Below are positions 51,043-60,800 of a DNA stretch of 64,000 nucleotides, one piece after another (within the stretch, counting starts at the first letter, position 1; each line of letters starts with the position of its first letter). The notes beneath the pieces were generated by a model. It did no database searches and was not told the origin of the DNA. It worked only from the letters and a program-made list of their open reading frames with translations. Made by a program: the position numbers and the translations under genes. Origin of the DNA: Chryseobacterium sp. MEBOG06 (GTDB taxonomy: Bacteria; Bacteroidota; Bacteroidia; Flavobacteriales; Weeksellaceae); contig NZ_CP084580.1 in the NCBI RefSeq assembly GCF_021869765.1, positions 930,001 through 994,000 on the forward strand, written 5' to 3'.

Positions 51043-51579
51043 ATGAAATCAGATAAAATAATTGTTTCGGATACCTCCTATAAGAGCAGTGATCCTTACG
51101 ATTTGATTCTTTCTAATATTTCTGTCGTTAATCTTCTGAACGAAGAGGGAATTGATGCAGAAAATATACATGATGATTCAATAACCAGCTACTATATAGA
51201 TTATTATGCAGGTCAGTACAGTAATGGGAATTTCTCCCAGTTTGTATGGAATTCCGGATGGTCTCCAGAACTTAATAAAATGATTGGAGTAGGTTTAAAG
51301 AAAATAGGAGCAGAAAAACATCTGGAGCTTTTTCAGGAACAATGCTCAAAAGTAGAGAGGCTTCAAGAAAGTGAACTTCAGAAGTTTTTGGAAAGTGAGT
51401 ATTTCGGTCCCAACAAAACAAGGGATGGTTTGAAAAACGATACATTTTACAGTCTGGATGAAAACATAACCGAGCTTCATTCTCAATGGCTAAAGGAGCA
51501 TCCGGATCTGAAAGTACTTACTGTTGATGAGATGTTTTCTGAACTGGAAAAATGGACCGGACATATAATAGACAGATAA
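51043..51579 (+). CDS. DMP19/DUF4375-like protein
   Basis: 178 residues, acidic. VVNLLNEEGIDAENIHDDSI, YYIDYYAGQYSNGNFSQFVWNSGW and GLKKIGAEKHLELFQE match the DMP19-like DUF4375 family, known as a DNA mimic in Neisseria and common beside toxin-immunity genes. Starts 28 bases after the DUF4303 gene. Ends before the next gene's ATG at 51606. Confidence 0.78.
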   Translation: MKSDKIIVSDTSYKSSDPYDLILSNISVVNLLNEEGIDAENIHDDSITSYYIDYYAGQYSNGNFSQFVWNSGWSPELNKMIGVGLKKIGAEKHLELFQEQCSKVERLQESELQKFLESEYFGPNKTRDGLKNDTFYSLDENITELHSQWLKEHPDLKVLTVDEMFSELEKWTGHIIDR

Positions 51580-51605
51580 ACTCTAAAAATGAATATTCTA
51601 TAGAT

Positions 51606-52151
51606 ATGGAAGATCTTAAAAAACTCAATATTGAATTTAAACATTATCTTGGCGAGATCAGTTCACAGCTTACCGAAGATCTGATTCATCTCCTGAAAGG
51701 GGAATCTGTAACGTACCTTAACGAGAATACTAAGGCTGATGTCAAAGCTTTTTATTTTGAGTATGAATATGATTATCTGAACATCATATCCTGGGGAGTA
51801 GATGCTACAGGCAGAATGGCTTCAAATAAAATATTTCTTCCTGCAAAAAAGAATCAGACTACAGAAGGAAATAGCGAATGGACCGCCCTTATCCCTGAGA
51901 AAATATGGACTGCTGCTGCAGAGTTTCAGGATGAATATGAAGATGATGATCTGGATGATATTCTGGAGGAATATGATGAGGAAAAGTATCTGCTGTTTGA
52001 ACAATGGTTTTTCGACTGCTGGAAAAAAGCATCAGCACAGACTATGGTAAAAATAGATGCCTATTTTTCAATTCATGACTCCTATTTCAGAACAGATTTA
52101 AATACATTGAAAATCATCAATGAAGATGAGATTGCCCAAAGGCAGTACTAA
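51606..52151 (+). CDS. Acidic protein of unknown family in the immunity-like cluster
   Basis: 181 residues from the ATG at 51606; the in-frame ATG at 51552 overlaps the previous gene and is less likely. Strongly acidic stretch EYEDDDLDDILEEYDEEKY near 119-137, aromatic C-terminus. Resembles DUF4303-type proteins in layout but not convincingly. Confidence 0.6.
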   Translation: MEDLKKLNIEFKHYLGEISSQLTEDLIHLLKGESVTYLNENTKADVKAFYFEYEYDYLNIISWGVDATGRMASNKIFLPAKKNQTTEGNSEWTALIPEKIWTAAAEFQDEYEDDDLDDILEEYDEEKYLLFEQWFFDCWKKASAQTMVKIDAYFSIHDSYFRTDLNTLKIINEDEIAQRQY

Positions 52152-52197
52152 GGTTACAGACACACTCAATCAAAACAAAAAAAATAAATATTAAATT

Positions 52198-52677
52198 ATG
52201 AATAACTATAACTTTTATAAGAAAGAAGGAAGCCAGTACATTTTTAAAAATCAGCCGGTTTTTGTCGCTGTCCTTTCTCTCTTTTTTTTGGTAGTAGCAG
52301 GCTTTACTTTTAATAGTGTAAGGATTATGAGCCTTATTCTTATTGCCCTTGTGGTTCTTATTGTAATCAATTTTTTTACCAAGAAGTTTATCATTGATAT
52401 GGATCAGAAAACCATTACAGGGAAGCATACTGTTTTTGCCTCAGCGAAGACGTATTCAATACAGGATTTTACCAATTTTGAAGTAATAGGTACTAAATAT
52501 TTAGGCCTTTTTACAGTCAATGTAGCCCTTTTTATGCATTTTGAAGTCAACGGAAAGCAGGAAAAGCTTACGATAGGGCAGGCTGTTACCCACAAAGGGA
52601 TACAAAAAATGATCAATGAAACAGAAGATATTATGAACATTAATGAGGCTGATAATGAACGTAACAGACCGGTATAA
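52198..52677 (+). CDS. Membrane protein with PH-like C-terminal part
   Basis: 159 residues. Two adjacent membrane helices (FVAVLSLFFLVVAGFTF and MSLILIALVVLIVINFF), then a beta-rich segment (FIIDMDQKTITGKHTVFASAKTYS). The layout recalls bacterial PH-domain membrane proteins. Its end overlaps the start of the next gene, so they are coupled. Confidence 0.6.
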   Translation: MNNYNFYKKEGSQYIFKNQPVFVAVLSLFFLVVAGFTFNSVRIMSLILIALVVLIVINFFTKKFIIDMDQKTITGKHTVFASAKTYSIQDFTNFEVIGTKYLGLFTVNVALFMHFEVNGKQEKLTIGQAVTHKGIQKMINETEDIMNINEADNERNRPV

Positions 52678-53176
52678 ATTTGAAAACAACGGAAGCGAAA
52701 TAAGCTTCATGCCCAATTACAGTTTCCTGCGTACATTGGTGTGGTGGCTGGGGCTGGGGGTAATTGCTCTTCCGGTAATGACCTATTACTTTCGGGATAA
52801 AATGTCCGAAGAATATTTTAAAGTTGCTTTGGGACTTTGGGGTCTTTATATGGCTTATTTCCTCTTTGATCTGCTTTTCCATGTGCCTGTGAAATATACT
52901 TTTGATAAATCAGAAAAGTGTATTTACAGAAAGCAGATTTTCTCTAAGAAAATTATGAATTTTGATGAGATGACCTATTTTGTGCATGATGAAAGCGGAG
53001 GTTATTATTACTCGATGGGAAAAAAGAGAAATCAGTTTGTAAAAAATTATAGGATCAGCAACTATTTTTCAGGATCAAAAGCTTCCAACAGAAGGGAAGA
53101 TGAATATATAGAAAAGATTTTATGTCCGGTGCTGGAAGCCATAGGAGTTCCGTTAAACAGGACACGAGAATCATAA
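52655..53176 (+). CDS. Second membrane protein of the pair
   Basis: 173 residues from the ATG at 52655 (an ATG at 52643 would add 4). Two membrane helices (LVWWLGLGVIALPVMTYYF, ALGLWGLYMAYFLFDLLF) and a beta-rich tail like the upstream protein (KYTFDKSEKCIYRKQIFSKK). Probably a diverged relative of it. Followed by a strong terminator, so the five genes may be one transcription unit. Confidence 0.6.
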   Translation: MNVTDRYKFENNGSEISFMPNYSFLRTLVWWLGLGVIALPVMTYYFRDKMSEEYFKVALGLWGLYMAYFLFDLLFHVPVKYTFDKSEKCIYRKQIFSKKIMNFDEMTYFVHDESGGYYYSMGKKRNQFVKNYRISNYFSGSKASNRREDEYIEKILCPVLEAIGVPLNRTRES

Positions 53177-53209
53177 GCGGGGGTAAAAACAATAATAACT
53201 AATGAAAAC

Positions 53210-53248
53210 AAAACTCCGGCGGTTTCGAAGAAACCGCCGGAGTTTATA
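53210..53248. terminator. Bidirectional terminator
   Basis: AAACTCCGGCGGTTTC-GAA-GAAACCGCCGGAGTTT, a perfect 16-bp GC-rich stem between converging operons. Confidence 0.95.
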
Positions 53249-53264
53249 TATAAGCTAGCTTATA

Positions 53265-54209
53265 TTAAGCTAAAATTCTTTTGACAGCTTCCTTCACTGC
53301 AGCAGCATCAATCTTATACTTCTTCATTAGTTCAGCAGGTGTTGCAGACTCTCCGAAAGTATCATTTACAGCTACAAACTCCTGTCTTGTAGGTCTTCTT
53401 CTTGCAAGCATTCCCGCAACAGATTCTCCTAAACCACCAAGGTAGTTGTGCTCTTCAGCCGTTACAATTTTCCCTGTTTTTTCAACAGATTTTAAAATAA
53501 TCTCTTCGTCAAGAGGTTTGATCGTGTGGATGTTGATTACCTCACAAGAAATACCTTCTTTTTCAAGCTCATCAGCCGCTACAAGAGATTCCCATACAAG
53601 ATGCCCTGTTGCAACAATTGTCACATCAGTACCTTCCTGAAGCATAATTCCTTTTCCAATTTCGAAAGGCATATCTTCAGGGATGAATACAGGAACAGTA
53701 GGTCTTCCGAATCTTAAATATACAGGACCTTCGTGCTCAGCAATAGCAATAGTAGCCGCTTTGGTCTGGTTGTAATCACAAGGATTGATTACCGTCATCC
53801 CAGGAAGCATTTTCATCATACCGATGTCTTCCAATACCTGGTGAGTAGCCCCATCTTCTCCTAAAGTAAGACCTGCGTGAGATGCACAGATTTTTACATT
53901 TTTATTAGAATAAGCGATAGACTGACGGATCTGGTCATATACTCTTGATGTAGAGAAGTTAGCGAAAGTTCCTGTGAAAGGAATTTTTCCTGTGATGCTA
54001 AGACCTGCTGCAATACCCATCATGTTAGCTTCAGCAATACCTATCTGGAAGAATCTTTCCGGAGCTTTCTCAATGAATTTCTCCATTTTCAAAGAACCGA
54101 TAAGGTCTGCACAAAGTGCTACTACATTGGGGTTTGTATCAGCAAGTTCAGCTAATCCTGCTCCGAATCCTGAACGAGTGTCCTTTTTTTCTGTATATGT
54201 ATATTTCAT
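53265..54209 (-). CDS. Transketolase, C-terminal subunit
   Basis: 314 residues: the pyrimidine-binding and C-terminal domains of a split transketolase ([61 protein letters not shown]). The catalytic Glu is in IGIAEANM. Needs the N-terminal subunit at 54888 for thiamine diphosphate-dependent two-carbon transfer in the pentose phosphate pathway. In most relatives the halves are neighbours; here a secreted protein gene intervenes. Confidence 0.95.
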   Translation of the reverse strand: MKYTYTEKKDTRSGFGAGLAELADTNPNVVALCADLIGSLKMEKFIEKAPERFFQIGIAEANMMGIAAGLSITGKIPFTGTFANFSTSRVYDQIRQSIAYSNKNVKICASHAGLTLGEDGATHQVLEDIGMMKMLPGMTVINPCDYNQTKAATIAIAEHEGPVYLRFGRPTVPVFIPEDMPFEIGKGIMLQEGTDVTIVATGHLVWESLVAADELEKEGISCEVINIHTIKPLDEEIILKSVEKTGKIVTAEEHNYLGGLGESVAGMLARRRPTRQEFVAVNDTFGESATPAELMKKYKIDAAAVKEAVKRILA

Positions 54210-54225
54210 TTTTTTCTATTTAAAT

Positions 54226-54879
54226 TTAATTAGGGGGAGTATAATAAACACCGCTAGATTTGAAATTTTGTGATTTTTTACGTTCCAATTCATTGTTTTT
54301 CTTGATGTCATTCTCAATATCGTACCTAATTTTGAAATTGATATTGGCTATTTTCTTTAGTTCAAATGACATTTTACCTTTTTCATTTTTAATGCCTATA
54401 ATTAAACCTTTGGGAAAAATAACCTGTGAAAAAGGAATGCCTGTCATAAAATTTAGTAATTCTGTATTATTTATAGCATTCTCACTATCAATAAGTACGC
54501 GGAAATAAATTTCTTTGTTTTTCAGAATTACATATTCTTTACAGGTAAAGCCATTTATATCTGTGGCTCCTTTATTCTCGTTGTATAAAATTTCATAGGT
54601 ATTTACAACATCTTTAACCTCAGTATTATAATCAGAAGCTACTACTAAATTAAAGGTCTTTTTGATGCTCCCTCCATAATAGTTGGATTTTCTGTTTTTT
54701 ATAATCTCAATATTATATGGAATGTCTGCGCTAATTTCTTTTATTATCATTTCATTATCCTGATCAACATATACTTTATTATCATTTTGATAATCCAGTT
54801 CATATTTTAAAATCACAGAACGCTGGCTCCATAGTTTGATGGATATGAATAATAGTAAAAAAAATAATTTAGCTTTCAC
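54226..54879 (-). CDS. Secreted unknown protein lodged between the transketolase halves
   Basis: 217 residues with signal peptide (LFFLLLFISIKLWSQ). The mature part has ATDINGFTCKEYVILKNKEIYFRVLID, loosely like GLPGLI-type secreted Bacteroidota proteins, then Lys/Asn-rich end. Gaps to both transketolase genes are 8 and 16 bases, so it is co-transcribed. AT-rich compared with its neighbours, suggesting later insertion. Confidence 0.65.
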   Translation of the reverse strand: MKAKLFFLLLFISIKLWSQRSVILKYELDYQNDNKVYVDQDNEMIIKEISADIPYNIEIIKNRKSNYYGGSIKKTFNLVVASDYNTEVKDVVNTYEILYNENKGATDINGFTCKEYVILKNKEIYFRVLIDSENAINNTELLNFMTGIPFSQVIFPKGLIIGIKNEKGKMSFELKKIANINFKIRYDIENDIKKNNELERKKSQNFKSSGVYYTPPN

Positions 54880-54887
54880 TTTAATAA

Positions 54888-55739
54888 TTAATAATCTGCC
54901 GGAGCTTCTAAATACAATTGTTTGAATGCCGTATCCAACTGCTCGTCGTTAGGAGCTTTACCATGCCATGCGTGAGATCCCATCATAAAATCTACACCTG
55001 CACCCATCTCCGTATGAAGGATAATTACAACTGGTTTTCCTTTTCCTGTTTCTGTTTTTGCTTTCTCAAGAATTGCAACTACAGCTTCAAGATCATTACC
55101 GTTCTTTTCTTCCAAAACAATCCATCCGAATGCTTCAAGCTTAGCGTGAAGATTACCCAGGCTTAATACATCATCAGTATCTCCGTCAATCTGACGCCCA
55201 TTGTAGTCAATAGTAGAGATAATGTTATCTACTTTTTTAGCAGCAGCATACATCAGAGCTTCCCAGATCTGACCTTCCTGAAGTTCACCATCTCCGTGAA
55301 GCGTGTAAACAAGAGACTTATCACCATCCAGTTTTTTACCTTCCGCTACACCAAGAGCTACAGAAAGTCCCTGTCCAAGAGAACCTGAAGCGATTCTGAT
55401 ACCAGGAAGCCCTTCATGGGTAGTAGGGTGGCCCTGTAACCTTGAATCTAATTTTCTGAAAGTGCTGAGTTCTTCTACCGGGAAGAAGTCAAATCTTGCC
55501 AAAGTAGAGTAGAATACTGGAGAAATGTGCCCGTTTGATAGATAAAAATGATCTTCATTTTTTCCTTCCATTGTGAAAGGAAGCTTATAATTCATTACCT
55601 TTCCATAAATGGCTGTGAAGTATTCCGTACAACCTAAACTTCCGCCAGGGTGTCCTGAATTTACAGCATGAACCATTCTTAAAATGTCTCTTCTGATCTG
55701 CGTAGTAAGAGATTTTAACTCTTCAATACTTTTACTCAT
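54888..55739 (-). CDS. Transketolase, N-terminal subunit
   Basis: 283 residues. Thiamine diphosphate domain: HAVNSGHPGGSLGCTEYF at 23-40, SNGHISPVFYSTL, GSLGQGLSVALGVAEG, and the TPP-binding GDGELQEGQIWEALMYAA followed by DYNGRQIDG. Completes the split enzyme with the gene at 53265. First of three genes on the minus strand. Confidence 0.95.
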   Translation of the reverse strand: MSKSIEELKSLTTQIRRDILRMVHAVNSGHPGGSLGCTEYFTAIYGKVMNYKLPFTMEGKNEDHFYLSNGHISPVFYSTLARFDFFPVEELSTFRKLDSRLQGHPTTHEGLPGIRIASGSLGQGLSVALGVAEGKKLDGDKSLVYTLHGDGELQEGQIWEALMYAAAKKVDNIISTIDYNGRQIDGDTDDVLSLGNLHAKLEAFGWIVLEEKNGNDLEAVVAILEKAKTETGKGKPVVIILHTEMGAGVDFMMGSHAWHGKAPNDEQLDTAFKQLYLEAPADY

Positions 55740-55795
55740 TATATCTGATTTATTTGCACGCGAATTTACAATTTTTTAACGGCTTATGGAAATGC

Positions 55796-55825
55796 AAAAA
55801 TCCGGATATGAAAACCCGGATTTTG
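55796..55825 (-). terminator. Terminator after the secreted protein gene
   Basis: AAAAATCCGG-ATATGAAAAC-CCGGATTTT, downstream of the minus-strand gene at 55849. Confidence 0.65.
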
Positions 55826-55848
55826 ATGTGTATGCATATTTCACTGTT

Positions 55849-56367
55849 TTAGCAGCCTTCATTGACGTAAACTTTGATTTCCGTGACAATATTATTCACA
55901 AATCTAAACGTAAGCTCTGTTCCTGCATCATAATCTTCAATATTAAAGTATCCCGAATCTTTCAGACGCTTGCCGTTATCATCATACTCCGGACGAATAC
56001 TGAATGTAGGATAATTTCTATAGGTATTAATAAGTTCATCTCTGGTACTCCCAACTCCCATTCCGCTTTTTGTTTTAAATTTTTTACTGGTTGTGGTCAT
56101 TCCTGTGATCGTAATCGCATCAGGCTTGGCATCACCTCCATATCCCTGGTAAACTTCCACGCTGATAAGCTCTCCATTATATTTTACAAAATTCTTTTTC
56201 TCGCTGTCAGAAATTTTAAGAGAAGTACCCGAAATTTTTTCTGCTTCACTTTTGTCCATAAAGATTTTATAAGGTCCGATTCTTAAAGTGGAGACTTCAA
56301 AGTTTTCCTGAGCATTTATAAAGCCAAATAGTAATACAAATGCGAAAGTTGAAATGATTTTTTTCAT
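55849..56367 (-). CDS. Small secreted protein, unknown
   Basis: 172 residues with signal peptide (ISTFAFVLLFGFINAQENF). Short Lys/Glu-rich core containing LRIGPYKIFMDKSEAEKISG and MGVGSTRDELINTYRNYP, as in bacterial proteins with a calcium- or lipid-binding-like repeat; not assigned. Ends in GC-rich hairpin. Monocistronic. Confidence 0.6.
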   Translation of the reverse strand: MKKIISTFAFVLLFGFINAQENFEVSTLRIGPYKIFMDKSEAEKISGTSLKISDSEKKNFVKYNGELISVEVYQGYGGDAKPDAITITGMTTTSKKFKTKSGMGVGSTRDELINTYRNYPTFSIRPEYDDNGKRLKDSGYFNIEDYDAGTELTFRFVNNIVTEIKVYVNEGC

Positions 56368-56687
56368 AGTTTTTGGGGTAGTAATGAGTTATTATTTTCG
56401 TTCATTTACTGAATTCAAAGATACTTAAAAAGTATCTTTTACAGGTATCGCCGGAATCAGTGATATTCAGTGATTTCTGTATTTCGAAAGACTTTAATTG
56501 TATGATTAGTATTGAGCGTTTTATGTAATAGTGAGTGTTTTGTGTTTTATTTAATTTTTTTTGAATAAATTTTACTATTTTTATCAATATTTGTAGTTTA
56601 AAATGTTGTTTTTTTACAGCAAATGTATTTTTTTTTATGTTTTTAACCCATTTAACTATATTTTGTGAAACTCAAACACCATGAATT
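56368..56687. other. AT-rich divergent promoter region
   Basis: No gene seen. Divergent upstream region for the secreted protein and the metalloprotease; long T runs but no clear -7 box identified. Confidence 0.4.
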
Positions 56688-58928
56688 ATGAAAATTAAAA
56701 AACTATTGTCTCTGGGGATATTTGTTTTATCCATTTCCCTGGGAAAAGCACAGGATTTTTTTACCTCAATCAGCGAAAGGTCCATTAAAGCAGACCCAAA
56801 AAGCAGAACGGTACAGCCCGAAAAATTTCTTACTTATCATCTGAACGTGGCTGCAATGAAAAACTATTTTAACACAGTTCCGGAACTGGGTGATAGTGAT
56901 TTTAAAGATAAAGCTCCGATTATTGTGCTGCCAATGCCCGATGGATCAAAAGCTAAATTCAGAATTTGGAAATCATCAGTAATGGCTCCTAAACTGGCAC
57001 AGCAGTTTCCTCAGCTTGTTACCTTTACAGGCCAGGGAGTTGACGATCAGTATGCTACTATAAAACTGGATTTTACAGAACTGGGATTCCATGCTCAGAT
57101 AAAATCAGTAGTATCGGGGGATACCTACATTGATCCTTATGCAAAACAGGATACTAACAATTATATTATTTATAAGAAAAGTGATCTGATTGATAAAAAT
57201 CCGAGAATATGTGGATCGAAAGATGAGGAAGCTCCATTAGAAAAAAAAAATGCACAAAAAACCGTCACTCCAAGCGTAGGAACTCAAATTAGAATCTTCA
57301 GGTTTGCAGTAGCATGTACGGGAGAATATGCAGTGGCAGCAACGGGCTCTGCAACACCAACAGTCGCTCAGACTTTATCAGCTATTGTAACCTCTGTAAA
57401 CCGGGTAAACGGAGTGTACGAACAGGAAGTTGCTTCAAGATTGATATTGGTGGATAATGAGACCAATGTTATCTTTACAAATGGTGCTACTGATCCTTTT
57501 AATGGAAATGATAATGCCAATACATTAATTAATGAAAGCCAGACTCAGATTGATTTGCTGATAGGAAACGCAAACTATGATATTGGACACACGTTCAGTA
57601 CAGGTGGCGGCGGACTGGCCGGATTAGGTGTTATCTGCAACAATTCAAATAAAGGAAGAGGAATTACAGGTTCACCAAATCCTGTAGGTGATCCTTATGA
57701 TATTGACTACGTGGCCCACGAAGTAGGACATCAGTTTGGAGGTCAGCATACTTTCAATGCAACAACAGGAAATTGCGGTGGAACTAACCGCAGCGCAGCG
57801 AATGCCGTAGAACCCGGAAGCGGAATTACCATTATGGCCTATGCAGGTATTTGTGGAGCAGCAAATAATTTAGCAGCAAATAGTATCGCTATTTTCCATA
57901 CGCGTTCTTTTCAGTCTATCACTACAAAAGTACAGTCAACAACGTGTCAGGTGACATCTCCTGTTACCAACACAGCTCCCGTTGTAAATGCAGGAAACAA
58001 TTATACTATACCTAAGGGGACACCGTTCAAATTAACTGGTTCTGCAACAGATGCTGAGAACAATGCACTTACCTACTGCTGGGAACAGAACGATGCAACA
58101 TCAACAGGAGGAAACTGGAATGCTCCAGCAGGAAATTCTCCGATTTTCAGATCTTTTTTACCAACAACCGTGCCTTACAGATATTTCCCGAAAATTACTG
58201 ATATCATCAATAATACCACTACTATAGGTGAGATTTTACCATCGTATGCAAGAACAATGGAGTTCAGATTAACAGTAAGAGATAATAATCCGGGTTGTGC
58301 GGGAGTTGCCAACGATGATGCTAGTATTGTTGTTGATGGGAATTCAGGGCCATTCACAGTGACAGCACCGGGTACTGCAGTAAGCTGGACAGGCAACAGT
58401 ACACAGACCATAACATGGAATGTAGCAAATACTGCTGCTGCTCCTGTAAGCTGTGCCAATGTAAGTATCTATCTTTCTACTGACGGAGGCTTCACTTATC
58501 CAATCACAATTTTAGCTTCTACACCTAATGATGGCTCAGAAACCATCACTATCCCTGATGTAAATACAACACAGGCCAGAATTATGGTGGCAGGAGAAGG
58601 AAATGTATTTTTTAATATTAACCCTGTTAATTTTACAATTAATAAAGAAGTCTTAGGCGTTAATGAAATATCCGGAAATAAAGATGTATTTGCGGTATAT
58701 CCTAACCCAAGCAAGGGAATCCTTAATATTAAATTTGCTAAACAAAACGAAACATACGATGTTACAGTATATGATGTAAGCGGAAGACTGGTATTCACTC
58801 AGCAGAATAATAAACTTAATCAGGATAAAGTAGGGACTTTCAACCTTACCGAACTGGTAAAAGGAAATTATTTAGTAAAAGTTAAAACCAAAGACTTTGA
58901 ACAAACTGTAAAGTGGATTAAAGAATAA
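56688..58928 (+). CDS. Secreted reprolysin-like zinc metalloprotease with T9SS sorting tail
   Basis: 746 residues. Signal peptide (LGIFVLSISLGKAQ), pro-region, then a metzincin catalytic domain with HEVGHQFGGQHTF: His344, Glu345, His348, His354, and a downstream Met-turn IMAYAGICG. Then a fibronectin-like/beta domain (NAGNNYTIPKGTPFKLTGSAT) and a C-terminal type IX sorting module VYPNPSKGILNIKF ... LVKGNYLVKVKT, ending in KWIKE. It is exported by T9SS and degrades proteins outside the cell. Own terminator follows. Confidence 0.95.
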   Translation: MKIKKLLSLGIFVLSISLGKAQDFFTSISERSIKADPKSRTVQPEKFLTYHLNVAAMKNYFNTVPELGDSDFKDKAPIIVLPMPDGSKAKFRIWKSSVMAPKLAQQFPQLVTFTGQGVDDQYATIKLDFTELGFHAQIKSVVSGDTYIDPYAKQDTNNYIIYKKSDLIDKNPRICGSKDEEAPLEKKNAQKTVTPSVGTQIRIFRFAVACTGEYAVAATGSATPTVAQTLSAIVTSVNRVNGVYEQEVASRLILVDNETNVIFTNGATDPFNGNDNANTLINESQTQIDLLIGNANYDIGHTFSTGGGGLAGLGVICNNSNKGRGITGSPNPVGDPYDIDYVAHEVGHQFGGQHTFNATTGNCGGTNRSAANAVEPGSGITIMAYAGICGAANNLAANSIAIFHTRSFQSITTKVQSTTCQVTSPVTNTAPVVNAGNNYTIPKGTPFKLTGSATDAENNALTYCWEQNDATSTGGNWNAPAGNSPIFRSFLPTTVPYRYFPKITDIINNTTTIGEILPSYARTMEFRLTVRDNNPGCAGVANDDASIVVDGNSGPFTVTAPGTAVSWTGNSTQTITWNVANTAAAPVSCANVSIYLSTDGGFTYPITILASTPNDGSETITIPDVNTTQARIMVAGEGNVFFNINPVNFTINKEVLGVNEISGNKDVFAVYPNPSKGILNIKFAKQNETYDVTVYDVSGRLVFTQQNNKLNQDKVGTFNLTELVKGNYLVKVKTKDFEQTVKWIKE

Positions 58929-58954
58929 ACAATTTTTAAATAAACTAATTGGGT

Positions 58955-58995
58955 AAAAAAAGCTGTTTTCACACATTGTGAAAACAGCTTTTTTA
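58955..58995 (+). terminator. Terminator after the metalloprotease
   Basis: AAAAAAAGCTGTTTTCACA-CAT-TGTGAAAACAGCTTTTTT, perfect stem with T tract. Confidence 0.95.
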
Positions 58996-59067
58996 ATTAT
59001 TTAAAAATATAATCTTTCTATTTTAGATCAATTGAACTTGCTCTTTGGTTTTAGTCAGAACTTATAA

Positions 59068-60630
59068 TTATTTTACAAGTTTCAGATACTGCTTGTTTTT
59101 CACCAGCCAAAGACCAATAAACGTTAGCAGCCCGTTAAGAACAATCAATTCCACGCCAATTCTGTAATCAGTGTATGTTGTAACGGCCAAATTGATAAAA
59201 TAAGTAATAACAGGGGCTAAAATGGTAACCGCAAGAATAGAATACTTTCTGGAAATCTGAAATTTCGTAAAAATCCCAAAAGCAAAAAGTCCTAAAAGAG
59301 GTCCATATGTGTAACCGGCAATTTCCATGATCAGATACACAATAGATTTGTCATTCAATGCTTTGAAAATCATAATTAAGATGAAGAAAACTACAGTGAA
59401 AATCAAATGCACTTTCATACGAAGGTGTTTCTTTTCTTTTTCTGTTTTCGTCTTATCTTCATTAAGGTTAAGAAGGTCTACACAGTATGAACTTGTTACT
59501 GCAGTCAAAGCCCCGTCAGCAGAAGGGAATAATGCTGAAATAAGTCCGATAATAAAAATAATGGAAATAAACATCGGGAAATATCCCTGAAGAGATAAAG
59601 CCGGGAAAAGGTCATCCCCCATGATATTTTTAATATTGCCTGCTGAATCTTTGAACCCAAAAATATTAGTTACCGTCTCAGCGTTTATTGTTCCATATTC
59701 TGCACCGTTCTGAAGTGCAAAAAGATATAATAATCCACCTAAAAACAGGAATGCCAGATTCACAATAAGTAGAGTTCCTGCGAAAGTCAGCATATTTTTC
59801 TTTGAATTTTTAAGGTTATCCACCGAGATGTTTTTCTGCATCATTTCCTGATCCAGACCTGTCATCGCAATAGTAATAAAAATTCCGCCTAAAATGGTTT
59901 TAAGGAAAAATGTCTTGGAATTCGGATCAAAATTGATGAAATGCGTGTAATTTTTCTGCCCTAAAATAGTATAAGCTTCCCCAAAAGAAAGATTTAGATT
60001 CGAAAGAATAAAAATAATACAGGCCACCAAACTGATAATCATGAAAGAAGTCTGTAAAGTATCTGTAATCACAATCGTTTTTACCCCTCCCTCAAAAGTA
60101 TATAAAAGGACCATCAGCAAAAGGACCATCGAAGTTACCCAAAACGGAACCCCTAGACCTTCCAGTAAGAAGATCTGCAATACATTGACTACAAGGTATA
60201 GCCTTGCTGTAGCACCAATTGCTCTTGAAATGATAAAAAATATTGATCCTATTTTGTGAGCTTCTACATTGAATCTTCTCCCCAAATAGGTATAAATGGA
60301 AGTCAGGTTCATCTTATAATACAATGGCAGTAACACCGCAGCCACAATAAAATACCCGATGAAAAAACCAATCACCATCATATAATATTCAAAACCTCCG
60401 TAGATATACTCGGAGCCGGTCATCTTACCTACCGTTCCCGGAACTGAAATGAAAGTAACCCCACTAAGGCTGGTTCCTATCATTCCGAATGCCACAAGCC
60501 ACCATTTGCTTTTCTTGTTGCCGATAAAAAATGACTGGTTATCAGAATTACGGCTGGTAAAATAAGAAATCACCAAAAGACCGATAAAGTAGATAAAAAC
60601 AAATAGCAAAAGGATAGTTCCTGGATTCAT
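59068..60630 (-). CDS. Sodium:solute symporter (SSS family)
   Basis: 520 residues with about 13 membrane helices. SSS family marks: GTSLSGVTFISVPGTVG at about 53-69 (sodium-site loop) and SALFPSADGALTAVTSSY near 365-382. Imports a solute with Na+; the substrate cannot be predicted (sialic acid, proline or other). Single gene on the minus strand. Confidence 0.93.
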   Translation of the reverse strand: MNPGTILLLFVFIYFIGLLVISYFTSRNSDNQSFFIGNKKSKWWLVAFGMIGTSLSGVTFISVPGTVGKMTGSEYIYGGFEYYMMVIGFFIGYFIVAAVLLPLYYKMNLTSIYTYLGRRFNVEAHKIGSIFFIISRAIGATARLYLVVNVLQIFLLEGLGVPFWVTSMVLLLMVLLYTFEGGVKTIVITDTLQTSFMIISLVACIIFILSNLNLSFGEAYTILGQKNYTHFINFDPNSKTFFLKTILGGIFITIAMTGLDQEMMQKNISVDNLKNSKKNMLTFAGTLLIVNLAFLFLGGLLYLFALQNGAEYGTINAETVTNIFGFKDSAGNIKNIMGDDLFPALSLQGYFPMFISIIFIIGLISALFPSADGALTAVTSSYCVDLLNLNEDKTKTEKEKKHLRMKVHLIFTVVFFILIMIFKALNDKSIVYLIMEIAGYTYGPLLGLFAFGIFTKFQISRKYSILAVTILAPVITYFINLAVTTYTDYRIGVELIVLNGLLTFIGLWLVKNKQYLKLVK

Positions 60631-60744
60631 GCTTTAATTTTAAATTTTAGCAAATATATAAAAAAGATCACTCGTGAATCGTGAATTTACTTCACAGTCA
60701 GTTTTTATAGATATATAATCCCGTTTTGCTGAACAATAAAACAA

Positions 60745-60777
60745 AAAACCTTTCAAAATTTACTTCTGAAAGGCTTA
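60745..60777 (-). terminator. Terminator of the stress-type operon
   Basis: Minus strand: AAGCCTTTCAGA-AGTAAAT-TTTGAAAGGTTTTTTG, stem of about 9 bp with T run. Confidence 0.75.
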
Positions 60778-60800
60778 TATGGTAAGGGGTGGAAAAGTGA

